NCBI GenBank assembly: GCA_038496445.1
Contig: JALMLS010000015.1
Location: forward strand, 310,001-374,000
From: Trichosphaerium sp. ATCC 40318
Lineage: Eukaryota; Discosea; Flabellinia; Trichosidae
Length of the DNA: 64,000 nt
Direction of reading: 5' to 3'
How positions within the stretch are numbered: position 1 is the stretch's first letter; each line of letters opens with the position of its first letter. The position numbers and the translations under genes are program-made. This document shows, in pieces, positions 25,301-34,308 of this stretch. The notes beneath the pieces were generated by a model. It searched no databases. It was given only the letters and a program-made list of their open reading frames with translations, and was not told the DNA's origin.

Positions 25301-25451
25301 TGTTTAACACATGTGGATTGTTTTGAACTGACCTTTATTGCTTGAACTAGATCGTACTCTTGTTCAAAAAGATATTGAAGATACCATCAATGTCACAAAG
25401 CAGTTCAGAGAAGATATTAACACTGCTGCAGCAGAATCAAACAATATTTAA
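22363..25451 (+). CDS. Zinc-ribbon AAA ATPase, copy C
   Basis: Fifteen exons with complete phase agreement (22363-22560, 22706-22867, 22924-22972, 23039-23094, 23152-23259, 23347-23492, 23571-23686, 23734-23876, 23926-23976, 24251-24485, 24607-24653, 24703-24851, 24907-25002, 25056-25270, 25351-25451) give 623 aa. A zinc ribbon (CDFC...CRYC) lies at about 33-60, a DUF7025-like middle region follows, and the AAA module has Walker A at about 421-428 and Walker B VILMDEAD at about 475-482, LFLTTNR sensor-1 and an SDINRNAM loop. The N-terminal extension before the ribbon is about 18 residues longer than in copy B and includes Pro4 and His3 runs. It is inverted relative to A and B and appears intact. 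Confidence 0.92.
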
Positions 25452-25796
25452 TTGAAATGTTTGAACATGTGCTTGTTACACTGGTAATAAAATGAATTGC
25501 AAACTAAATAATGTTTTGAAATCACTTAATAGTAGTTGCCACAACTTGGAATGACAAAAGTGTAATTAAACTGCTATTGAAAAAAACAATATCAACAAAA
25601 AACCTTTGAAATTATTTCCTTGTCCTGGTACATACCAGTTTTCAACACATTCTTAACAACAACCAAAGCTATTGAACGCTGGTCACTAAGCTACTGTTAT
25701 AGTTTTATCAAATTTTATATTAAAGTTGTCTCAGAGTCCAAAGTAGCCACGTGCTGAAAGAACAAAGTTGTGCTGTTTATTGAAAAAAAAACTATG
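25452..25796. other. Convergent 3' flanks of AAA copy C and F-box/LRR gene
   Basis: Short intergenic sequence with an AATAAA-like signal near 25488 and CACGTG near 25750. No gene seen. Confidence 0.4.
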
Positions 25797-26972
25797 TTAA
25801 AGAAAAATTATACCATCTTCATCGGTATCGTTCTGGAAAGTTTTTAAAATATCCCAATTAACTTCTTTAATATCAGGATGAGCCATAGACCCGGTATCAA
25901 CCCATTTTCCATTGACAACTTTCATCCAATTTCGTGAAATTTCAACAGTGTTTACAAAAATCCCTTCAAGAGGCAACAAGAAATCCTCATGATCACCACT
26001 ACCATATCCTGGTGTACCATGACTTATAACCTTTACGCTTTTCAAAGCCTTCATACTAATAGCCATAGATGGCATGTAGAGATTAGCCTCTAGATTGATT
26101 GCATACACACCTGTAAGACCATTCAAGTCTGAAGGTACCAGCCCTTCGTTTCCAGCAATATTTAGTGTATGAACGCCTTGTAATGCTGTAAGACCTTGAT
26201 CAGTAATCCCTCTCCACCATTTATCTGCTGTTTCCATATAGCTTATATCAATAGCGTGAGCGCCTGCCAAATGCTTCAAGCCATCATCTGTTATATTTCT
26301 ACCTGCTCTCAGCGTAATAGTATGAACTCCTGCAAGATGTTTCAAGCCTTCATTTGTGATATTGAGACACTTTGTTAAATCGATTGTATGAACTCCAGCA
26401 AGAGCTTTTAAACCTTCGTCTGTTACTTTAGTGAACCCCAAGTTTATACAATGAACGCCAGCAAGTGCCTTTAAACCTTCATCTGTTACTTTGGTATGCT
26501 CGAGATTGATAGTGTGAACACCAGCAAGCGCTTTAATTCCTTCATCTGTGATTGATTGATTTTCGTTGAGGTTTATTTCATGAACACCTCCAAGAGATTT
26601 TAAACTCACGTCAGTAACTTGAGGACACTCGGATAAATCGATCGTATGTACTCCAGCTAGCAAACAAACCGATTTATCCGGATTACCTTTCAGAAAACGG
26701 GAAGTAACGATCACGTGGGTGTTGCGCTGTATTCCTTTGCATTCAGAGATCATTTTTACATTGTCTTCGTTCGCGTATATCTTGTTGTAGCCGATATTAC
26801 CATGTATTAGCTTTAAGAACGTCAAACATGTTGCTGCGGCAGCGCATCGATCTGTATCAGTGTATAAAAGCGATAATATTACATACCACACTTCATGAGG
26901 AATATCATCATATGAAGGCGTAATAGTTGGCGATTTAGATGGAGAACGTTTGCTACTGGCGTTGCAGTTCAT
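25797..26972 (-). CDS. Intronless F-box / leucine-rich-repeat protein
   Basis: A single uninterrupted 391-codon frame, unlike almost all neighbours. Residues about 20-60 form an F-box-like segment (DDIPHEVWYVILSLLY, DRCAAAATCLTFLKLIHGN). From about 105 to 330 there are some nine LRRs of 23-26 residues with the core G-V-H-x-I-x-L...VTDEGLKALA, an AMN1/cysteine-containing-like subtype. The GVHTI(D/N)L core recurs in the F-box/LRR gene at 33.2 kb. F-box/LRR proteins present substrates to SCF ligases. The lack of introns and the repeat style resemble families abundant in amoeba giant viruses; transfer is an inference. Confidence 0.85.
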   Translation of the reverse strand: MNCNASSKRSPSKSPTITPSYDDIPHEVWYVILSLLYTDTDRCAAAATCLTFLKLIHGNIGYNKIYANEDNVKMISECKGIQRNTHVIVTSRFLKGNPDKSVCLLAGVHTIDLSECPQVTDVSLKSLGGVHEINLNENQSITDEGIKALAGVHTINLEHTKVTDEGLKALAGVHCINLGFTKVTDEGLKALAGVHTIDLTKCLNITNEGLKHLAGVHTITLRAGRNITDDGLKHLAGAHAIDISYMETADKWWRGITDQGLTALQGVHTLNIAGNEGLVPSDLNGLTGVYAINLEANLYMPSMAISMKALKSVKVISHGTPGYGSGDHEDFLLPLEGIFVNTVEISRNWMKVVNGKWVDTGSMAHPDIKEVNWDILKTFQNDTDEDGIIFL

Positions 26973-27122
26973 GTTAAGGTGTTTATGCTTTCCTGCGGAA
27001 CAAATTGCGGAATTGCTGTGACGAATTCATAAAAACAATTCTCCGAAAAGTACGTAATATACAGCTGTTAGATATTACACAATCATTTATTACAACTCGA
27101 AAAGTACGGACGCTACAACAGG
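26973..27122. promoter_or_regulatory. Upstream region of the F-box/LRR gene
   Basis: 150 bp with no coding potential. Short repeated words (GCGGAA, GAAAAGTACG) occur twice each. Confidence 0.3.
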
Positions 27123-27276
27123 CTGAAATTAGCTTGTTTGCGAACGAGCAATTTGACCCGAAAGAAATCGAAATGAATGAGTGAACAAGCTACTAAGAGC
27201 CTTCCAACTTTGCCGTTCGCTCATTTATTCAATTGCTTTGGGCTAAATCGCTCATTTGCGAACAAACTAATTTCAG
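27123..27276. mobile_element. Palindromic foldback element (MITE-like), 154 bp
   Basis: The first 37 bp (CTGAAATTAG-cttgtttgcg...) match the reverse complement of the last 37 bp with few mismatches, and the inner arms also pair (GAATGAGTGAAC against GTTCGCTCATTTATTC). Almost the entire element can fold as one hairpin. I could not identify a target-site duplication or a superfamily. Confidence 0.65.
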
Positions 27277-27361
27277 TCTCGATTGATCTGTGTTTCGTAG
27301 GTCTGTTGTACGTAAAGGTACTTTCTCAAAATTTTCTCTTTTCTCCTTTAAAAGTATCTTT

Positions 27362-27840
27362 ATGCCGTATGAATTTGATCGCGATGTAGTATTACGATAT
27401 CACCAAAATGGCTACCACATCAATCTCGTCGAAGGAAAAGGTTTCAATACGAATACCGTGCAGAATGAAAACGACCGCAACCCAGCTGTCTAGGAAAAAC
27501 CATGGTTGGGTATAGTAATCCTTTTATGTAAATTCAAACAACCATACACAACTTTAGATTTGCCCTCTGTTTACTTCAACTGCACAGATACAGGTTCTGG
27601 AACAAGCCATTACATTGTTCTCTTCGGTTAAACTGTAAAAGAATGAGATTCGAAGGAAGAGAAAAGAGATGAGATTCGAAGGAAGAGAAAAGAGGCTTAC
27701 TATGAAAATTGGTAGCAAAGAAGTCACTGTGCTTCGAAATCACAAGATTCTGAAAGTATACCAAAACGAGCAAAACCAAGGCTATTTCAGCCTACAATCT
27801 ACCTGCTCGATTCTTAGGTGCAATACGCGTTGACGTTAGG
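27362..27840 (+). CDS. Possible small spliced gene, unknown
   Basis: An ATG at 27362 opens MPYEFDRDVVLRYHQNGYHI. Splicing out GT-AG introns joins it in frame to EKPWL and DLPSVYFNCTDTGSGTSHYIV. Beyond about 27635 the frame becomes ambiguous around the 26-bp tandem repeat. Composition looks protein-like, but I recognise no domain, and the total is under 120 aa. It lies between a foldback element and a dioxygenase gene in a region rich in remnants, so it could be part of a decayed gene. Confidence 0.3.
27643..27694. repeat. 26-bp tandem duplication
   Basis: Two exact consecutive 26-bp units starting ATGAGATTCGAAGG and ending AAAAGAG. A recent slippage or duplication event. Confidence 0.85.
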
Positions 27841-28133
27841 GACATATAAAGGTTCCAGTCAACGACGATTCCCGAAATCCGGCGGAAGCTTGATAACAGT
27901 TTTCAAAAACTCAAACTTTTCTGAGAATTCCGAAGCAGCTGGAATTCCGCAAACCATGTGCCCGTAACAGGCTCAATCATTGCACCACGTTGTTGAGTCC
28001 TCGGTATAAAAGTTATATTTTTGGTTCTGGCTACTTAGGCTTCCATTATCGCTTTTTCTTCAACTCAAAAAAAAACGTCAAATAGTCAACTTCAGTTGTT
28101 GGCCTAGTAAATTTTAACAAGCCTCAAAACTGA
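27841..28133. promoter_or_regulatory. Upstream region of the dioxygenase gene
   Basis: Contains ACATATAAAGG near 27842 and GGTATAAAAG near 28002, the latter a good TATA box about 130 nt above the ATG. No gene seen. Confidence 0.4.
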
Positions 28134-29482
28134 TGGCAACGTCAGAACAAGTTGAGTTCTACAAGGAGAATGGGTATTTACTACTTGAAAACGTTTTTAC
28201 GCCTGAAGAGATGAAAAAAGCTAAACAAGCAGAAACCGGTACCTTCAAGCGCATTTTTTGAAGCTTTTGGTTGTTTATCAATGGGTTTTACCTAAAACGT
28301 ACAAGATTTATGGAAAACAGTTGAAGCTGGTGGTAATACATTGAACGCAACGTGGCCTGGAAGATGGCAACAAGTTGATCAGTACAAAGACGGTATAACT
28401 GACAAACTTTTTTGAATCGAACCTCAAATAATTTATGCTCACGTGACAAAAAAAAAGTCTAACGAAAAGACGAAAAGAAAAAAAACTTTCACTTTTTTTG
28501 CTCACGTGAGTCTAAAAACTCAAAGCACAGTGTGGTCTCAGACTTTCTCTATTGTTTTGTTTGTTGAGATTGCTCTAGTTGTTAAAAAGAACGACAAGGT
28601 TTTGTCAGTTCATAACGTCCAAAATCACAATGTAGTGTTCACAGAGATGTTATTCAATAAGTCACTCAACAGTGTAGTTGCAGATTTAATGCCAGATAAG
28701 CGTGTACGCTGAAAACAAGTCCTAAGAATATCTATCTACGCCTAACTTTTTTACCTCCAGGTTTGTTTACATCATACGAAGCTTCACAAAAAGCCACCAA
28801 AGGAAGGATGTCCTTTCCCTATGCATCAAGATTACCCTTACTTTCCACATAAAAGAGATTCGCTTATTGCAGCAGTAATTTACCTTGGTACCACACCTAA
28901 ACCTGAACACTGATTATCTTGAAACTAAACTTTCTGTTTTTTTGCAGACGATGCAAAAGTGGAGAATGGCTGTATGTACGTTGTCAAAGGGTCTCACAAG
29001 AATGTACTATTTTTCTCAACACACAATTCATATTTAGTACTGGCATTGACTTTCTACTACCTTAGGGTGCTGCCGATTCACTACAAGCCAAGGTACAAAA
29101 CATTTACAATAGCAAAAGTGGTGTTAACTTTTTCTTGTTTCCAGGACTATTACTATCTAGACCCAGATAAGTACTTTGCGTCTGATGCAACGCCTATAGA
29201 GGCTAAAGCTGGTTCAGTACTACTCATTAGTTACTTTACATACCATGGATCTTATCCAAACGAGTACGCAATTCCATCTCCGTGTGACCATAAAAAAAAA
29301 CTAAGTAAAACAGAGTTTTGGTCATTGTACCACTTACTCACGTGTTTTAAACGGTCCCTAGTATTAGTAACTGATATACTTATTCCTTATTTATTAGATC
29401 AGAAAGATCTAGAAGCGTTCTTATTCACCAACTCATGTCTCCTTCTGACGAATATACAAAAAAAGTACCATTGAACAATTGA
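28134..29482 (+). CDS. Phytanoyl-CoA dioxygenase (PhyH) family protein
   Basis: About eight exons. It starts MATSEQVEFYKENGYLLLEN, the usual PhyH opening. The core includes VLSVHNVQNHNVVFTEMLF, the iron-binding His-x-Asp in PFPMHQDYPYFPH, the ENGCMYVVKGSHK turn, and the distal His in YFTYHGSYPNE. Fe(II)/2-oxoglutarate-dependent hydroxylation of a small molecule or lipid is expected; substrate unknown. The best-fitting last exon reaches a TGA at 29480-29482, but homologous-looking C-terminal sequence (GLMLWGGSIVDEKAV, then GYDPHAVEDAK) continues in other frames to about 29699. The annotated end may therefore be a frameshift. Confidence 0.75.
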
Positions 29483-29699
29483 TTGTATTTCAAATTCAAG
29501 ATGAAGATTTATTTGAGAGTAGGTTCATATATCCCCTGGAAGGGGCCTAATGTTATGGGGAGGAAGTATCGTTGATGAAAAAGCGGTGTTTCAAACCAGG
29601 TAATTTAGATAAAACAAAAGAAATACTATATTTAGAAATTTCACTTAATTTTTTCGCAATAGAGGCTACGATCCTCATGCAGTAGAAGACGCGAAATAA
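29483..29699 (+). pseudogene. Displaced C-terminal sequence of the PhyH gene
   Basis: After the stop at 29482 the frame offset by one continues TIEQLIVFQIQDEDLFES. A further frame then gives LMLWGGSIVDEKAVFQT, a GT-AG intron and GYDPHAVEDAK with TAA at 29697-29699. These look like the conserved C-terminal strand and tail of the family. A seven-A run at 29458-29464 just before the stop is a candidate indel site. Confidence 0.5.
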
Positions 29700-30236
29700 A
29701 CCAAAGAAGAAATCTATAAAACAACATTGTTTCATGTTGAACTTCTAGTACCCAATAAAAAAGGGAAGCAGTAGAGAGAAGCAACCTTTTTTATCAAAGT
29801 ATTCCGAATAATTTAAGAACCTGATTCCAACAAGTTGACAATTGTAGCTTGGAGCGCAGCCCATCCAGCATGTTAAAAAGTATTTGTAAGGTTTTAAGTT
29901 TAATTGTTTGCTTTAAAAACGCACTAATAATGCCGCAAAAAAAGTTCACGAGCCGGATAAAAGTGTAAAGAATATTTCACAATTTTCACGTGATAAAGGT
30001 GCGAAAATAACGAGATTTCTTTTACATTTCCGTTCAACACACTGGCAATGGCCACTATAAAGACACTAACTGACTACACTACGCCTAAGATAACTATAAT
30101 TTCCAAACATGTGATCCTATCGCGTTTACTCAACAAACCACCATCAAAACGTTTAATCACAGAATCTGGTAAAGACCTTTCACTTCATGCACATCATTAG
30201 TACCACACTCAATACCATAACACAAGCATTACACAT
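29700..30236. other. Intergenic region
   Basis: AT-rich. CACGTG near 29990. No frame or repeat worth reporting. Confidence 0.3.
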
Positions 30237-31136
30237 ATGAGTATCAAAACGCAGAATTGCATTCTAACTAACCTTCCTGTCGAGCTTCTGCTTGACATGG
30301 AAGATTTAGACTTTGATGTATTTAAAAATGCCTCTGTTATCGAAATATACATCAACTACAAGGTTCGATGGTGACTTGAACAAACACGGGAAATGGATAA
30401 ACCGTAAAACCAAAATTGAGGCCTATAGCAGCGAAAAAGAAGATAAAATACCGATTAGGGAATTACACAAAACTTGCTACTATCTACACGGCAAGCTCGA
30501 TGGAGAGTACAAGAAGTGGTATTGCTTTAATGGGTGGCATTCTGACAAAAGTGGTGGATTATACAAGCAGTGTACTTATGTAAACGATATTCTAGAAGGA
30601 GAGTACAAGATTTGGACAAGAGAAGGTAAATTATACAAGCAGTGTAACTACGTCAATGGTATTCTTGATGGAGAATACAAGGTTTGGGGTTCATGGGACA
30701 ATAGTAGGACGCAAGAATGTCATTATGTTAATGGCATGCGAGAAGGAGAATATAAAAAGTGGTATTACAGTGGTGTATTAAAGAAGCAATGTACGTACAT
30801 CAATGGCATCCTTGATGGTGAGTTTAAAAAGTGGTGAAATGTGGAAGTTGCACAATTATGTTAATGGTATTCTGGAAGGAGAATACAAGATTTGGTATAA
30901 CAAAGGTATACCAAAACAACATTGCTGCTATGTGAATGGCAAACTTGATGGCGAATATAAGTGTTGGCGAGAGTGGTATAATAAAACAACATTGTAATTA
31001 CGCTAATGGTAAGCGTGAAGGAGAGTACAAGGTGTACTATGACAATGGCCAATTAAAATGTCATTGTTGGTATGCAAACGATAAATGTAAAGGTTTTCAA
31101 AAACGTTGGTTATACAATGGTAGATCATTGCAATAA
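30237..31136 (+). pseudogene. Decayed YwqK/MORN-like repeat gene with F-box-like start
   Basis: The N-terminus (NLPVELLLDM...DFDVFKNASV) matches the F-box-like start of the intact paralogue at 50.7 kb (LPPELQQKIAAYDKDVF). About nine repeats follow of the type GEYKxWYxxGxLKxQCxYVNG, which belongs to the MORN-related YwqK family. The frame is broken at least three times: near 30345-30365 (after NYKV), near 30835 (GEFKKW stop) and near 30970-30985. Each time the repeat pattern resumes in another frame. All breaks are small indels and the text stays recognisable, so inactivation is fairly recent. No introns interrupt the repeats. Confidence 0.8.
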
Positions 31137-31471
31137 AAAGAAAACTAATGACTATGTTTTGTTTGCCCACGTGCAATTTGAAATTCTGAAAATACAGTTA
31201 TCGAAAGCTCTAACTTGTGTTACAAGGTGACTACGCTGAGTTGGGTAAAACTTGGGAAGCTTATGGGTGCTTGGATGGATAAGAAAGGTCATAAGCACAA
31301 GGATATTGAAGCGACAAATAGTGACTCTTGGGAGGCGTATCTGACGGATCCAACCACTGAATAGGATACTTCAAAAACGACTAGTGAATGTAAAGTAGTA
31401 TAAAAACACTACTCTGAGCATTACCAATGTATGGCTGGAACTTCTTTAGTTTTGTAAGCAACTTTTATTAA
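31137..31471. other. Intergenic region
   Basis: CACGTG near 31170. A short plus-strand open stretch at about 31230-31360 has no recognisable content. Confidence 0.3.
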
Positions 31472-32538
31472 TCACATTACCATACATCTGCGCTGTTTAC
31501 GTTTTGTTGCTACTGGAGTTTGGGGTATATCAAATTTACGTAATTCTAGCAAGCTCATAAAACTGTTCATCAATATTGACACGTGTTTTGGCAGATGCCT
31601 CAAAAATAATACATTCATCTTGTTTTGCAAGTTCGATTCCTTCTTCTGTGGTTACTTGTCTATCTTCCTCCAAGTCTGCTTTATTTCCTACAAGTACAAA
31701 AGGAATTTCTGTAGGGCCCAATCCTTTCATGCTACAGAGAAATAATTTAGTTCTCTAAATCCAACTCTAGAGGTGGTCGTGTTCCGGTCCAGCTACGAAG
31801 GCTATAAAATCCGTAGCCGATTAACCGACGGCTAAGAAACTCAGAAAGAAAATCGGCTATCGGCAAGCTGTTTAAAAATATTATGTTCGATACATAGGTC
31901 CAAAGCCTAGTATCTAACAAAAAATGCAAAAAGGTTTGAGTTTTCCCTCTTTTTTCTTAGCCGGTCCCAAAAACTTAAACGGCTAACCAGTTATAGCCTT
32001 TTTACCGACCACCTCTATCCAACTCTATTAAAAAAAAATCTCGTGTAACAACTTATGAAAATGTGCTATGAAAATAGTAGGCAAGACTCTAGTTCTGTTA
32101 CCTGTAAACCTTGTCAAATAAGCCTTGCATCTCTTCAAATGCAAGTCTATCTGTGATGCTGTACATTAAAATAAAGCCACGACCACCTAGAATGCTGGAC
32201 TACATAACCTGTTAGATTGGCTCAACCTAAAAAGCTTTATTTACCGTTTCATACATCTTGAAGGGGTCAGTAGTTTCTGTTGTGTCTACAATACAAAGTA
32301 CTGCAGTTCTGTCGTCTATGGTGACTTGCTTGCGGGACCTTAGTGCGTGGGTGAGCGTTTAGAGTTATTTTTAACTGTGTTTAGACTTGTTAAAACGTTT
32401 TACAAAAAAGCTCCGTGCTCACGAATATTCAATTGCTGAGTCGTATTGTTGTAGAAATATGGTGTCAATGAACTGTAATGTTGTTGCTGATTTTCCAACG
32501 CCTGTAGGGCCTAATACGACAATGCGATAGCGGCTCAT
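31472..32538 (-). pseudogene. Divergent Ras-like GTPase, probably inactive
   Basis: Exons start at ATG 32538 (MSRYRIVVLGPTGVGKSATTLQ...). The G1 loop GPTGVGKS, G4 NKAD and G5 EASAK are present. The effector loop reads YDSAIEY, so the Mg-coordinating Thr is Ala. The G3 motif reads DTTETTDPF instead of DTAGQE, so the invariant Gly is lost. The frame ends ELARIT at TAA 31538-31536. Two nucleotides out of frame the sequence continues ELRKFDIPQTPVATKRKQRRCMVM with TGA at 31474-31472: a polybasic tail and a CAAX box. A 2-nt loss (AGAGAA to AGAA) near 31546 therefore seems to have removed the lipid anchor. The last intron hosts a 250-bp MITE. Confidence 0.75.
31768..32017. mobile_element. hAT-type MITE, 250 bp, in a Ras-like gene intron
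   Basis: Terminal inverted repeats TAGAGGTGGTCG / CGACCACCTCTA (12 bp, perfect) are bounded by an exact 8-bp target duplication TCCAACTC (31760-31767 and 32018-32025). An 8-bp duplication plus termini fitting YARNG is diagnostic of the hAT superfamily. There is no coding capacity, so it is non-autonomous. It sits in the intron before the MKGLGPTE exon and leaves the splice sites intact. Confidence 0.9.
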
Positions 32539-32571
32539 TTCAAAGCTTGTGAGGGGTAGGTAGCCATGAGT

Positions 32572-32985
32572 TTAATCTGTGAGGTGGCGTTGTTGACTGT
32601 ATTTTACTTGTTTCACTGAAATCCAATTAACGGTTACGATGTGACAATCCAATACTGTAACCTACCCTTTTCATTCCAGATGAGGTTCTTCATTGCTAAT
32701 ACAACTTTCTTATCATCGCAAATACGTTTCATAGCTCCTGAAATAATAATGTAATCTTTGGCTCGGTGAGTCCTTGTATTTAGTAAACCTAGATTTGACT
32801 AAAAAAAAAATAGTAATCGCAAGTATAACTATGCACTGGGGCCAATTAGTGACTTTAAGTTCAGAGACAATGTCATTATATTAGACGGTCACCATAAACT
32901 ACTAGCTATTATGGATACTTTACCTGCTACCAGTTTAGTTGGTCGACCACAAGATAATATGACAATTGGTTCAAAAAAAAAAAGA
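32572..32985 (-). CDS. Possible small spliced gene, unknown (start not found)
   Basis: Three open segments join in phase across GT-AG introns: PIVILSCGRPTKLVA, then DYIIISGAMKRICDDKKVVL..., then VKQVKYSQQRHLTD with TAA at 32574-32572, only 33 bp above the Ras-like ATG. Composition is protein-like and basic, about 65 aa. No ATG was found upstream and no family recognised. It could be the end of a longer gene interrupted by the element at 33.0-33.2 kb. Confidence 0.35.
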
Positions 32986-33042
32986 GAAATTTATACACTG
33001 CTAGCGAATACGAGTGACATATCTCAACAAGATATTTAACTA

Positions 33043-33178
33043 TTGTCCGTTTCAAGCTTGTCAAGCAGTCACTTTGTCATTTGTTTTTCTCGTTACCTCC
33101 AATGATACTACAACAAATAAAGTGCATCAAGAGTGAAAAAAAAAACTGGCAAAATAACTAGTTGACTGAAACGGACAA
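33043..33178. mobile_element. Tc1/mariner-type MITE, 136 bp
   Basis: Terminal inverted repeats TTGTCCGTTTCA / TGAAACGGACAA (12 bp, perfect) are flanked on both sides by TA (33041-33042 and 33179-33180), as expected for a TA target duplication. There is no coding capacity. It lies just beyond the 3' end of the F-box/LRR gene. Confidence 0.75.
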
Positions 33179-33226
33179 TATAAACAAGTAATTTATTTAC
33201 TGTCTAAAGTTTATTCGATAATGATA

Positions 33227-33982
33227 TTATGATATGATATTCCTTGCAACCTTGGCTCTTTGTAGTTTACCAATGACTTCATATGTAATTTTAAAACAAC
33301 ATCGTATATCTAATGTATCAGCACCACTTAACGCCATAATACCATCACATGTTATCTTGTCACACCTGAAAAGTTTTATGGTATGTACTCCTTTAAGAGC
33401 TTTAATGCCTTTATCAGATATATTAGAACAGTATGAAAGATCAATATCATGAACACCTGCCAACATTGCAACACCTTCATCTGTTATTTTGTAACAATGT
33501 CCAAGGTTAATAGTGTGAACGCCTTTAAGATGTTTAATCCCTTCATCTCTAATGTTACCACATTCAAACAAGTTCACTGTATGTACTCCAGATAGATACT
33601 TTAACCCTTTATCTGTAACGAGACGGTGAAGAGGTCCGCATCTTGGTAGAAGGGAAGACGAAACAGGTGATCCTCCATGCGGTGCGTAGAAAACCGTGTT
33701 TTGTCCACGTCTGAAGTACTTAATGCCTTCAAGTGCGATCAAAATATCGTCTGTAGGTCGAGGGCAATACACGTGGGCTGTTTTAAGAATATAGGGATAC
33801 TTTGAAAGTACTTGAGCAGAGGGAAAAGAAGTTATGTTAATTGTTCTGTAGCCAACGTTATTATGTATTAAATCTCTAAACACAGTATTCGCTTGGGCTG
33901 AATTACATCTATCACTATCGCTTAAATAGCTTAGAATCATCACATTGATTTCATTGGGTACATCTGCAAGCGTGGTATCCAT
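33227..33982 (-). CDS. Intronless F-box / leucine-rich-repeat protein
   Basis: A single 251-codon frame. Residues 6-45 form a clear F-box (LADVPNEINVMILSYL, SDSDRCNSAQANTVFRDLIHNNVGY). From about 125 on, five LRRs follow with the GVHTI(N/K)L core and xCxxITDxGIxAL spacing. It is shorter than the 25.8-kb relative and has a non-repeat insert (FYAPHGGSPVSSSLLP) between F-box and LRRs. Probable SCF substrate receptor. Two degraded relatives lie at 34.3-35.0 kb and 35.9-36.2 kb. Confidence 0.85.
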   Translation of the reverse strand: MDTTLADVPNEINVMILSYLSDSDRCNSAQANTVFRDLIHNNVGYRTINITSFPSAQVLSKYPYILKTAHVYCPRPTDDILIALEGIKYFRRGQNTVFYAPHGGSPVSSSLLPRCGPLHRLVTDKGLKYLSGVHTVNLFECGNIRDEGIKHLKGVHTINLGHCYKITDEGVAMLAGVHDIDLSYCSNISDKGIKALKGVHTIKLFRCDKITCDGIMALSGADTLDIRCCFKITYEVIGKLQRAKVARNIIS

Positions 33983-34308
33983 TATTAGAGCTTTTTGATA
34001 TCAGGTTAAGTCATTTTGCGGTTCTTGGTTCTCGGTTTCAGCAAATACTGAAACATTGTGTGTGATATGTACTTACCACTGTACACATGTAGGCTTGCTA
34101 CTCCAACACTATACATAAGGAACTGCCCGTTGGTACGTTTATCGAGGACACGTGTAAGTTTTCCATGGATAACACTGTAATTTGCACCTTTCAGGAAATG
34201 AAACTGAACTATAGTTAAGCTATTGCTTTATGTGCATCCTCAGTAACACAAACATATAAATAATAAAGTATTAATTGTTACATTTCAAAGGGATCATTTA
34301 AATCAATG

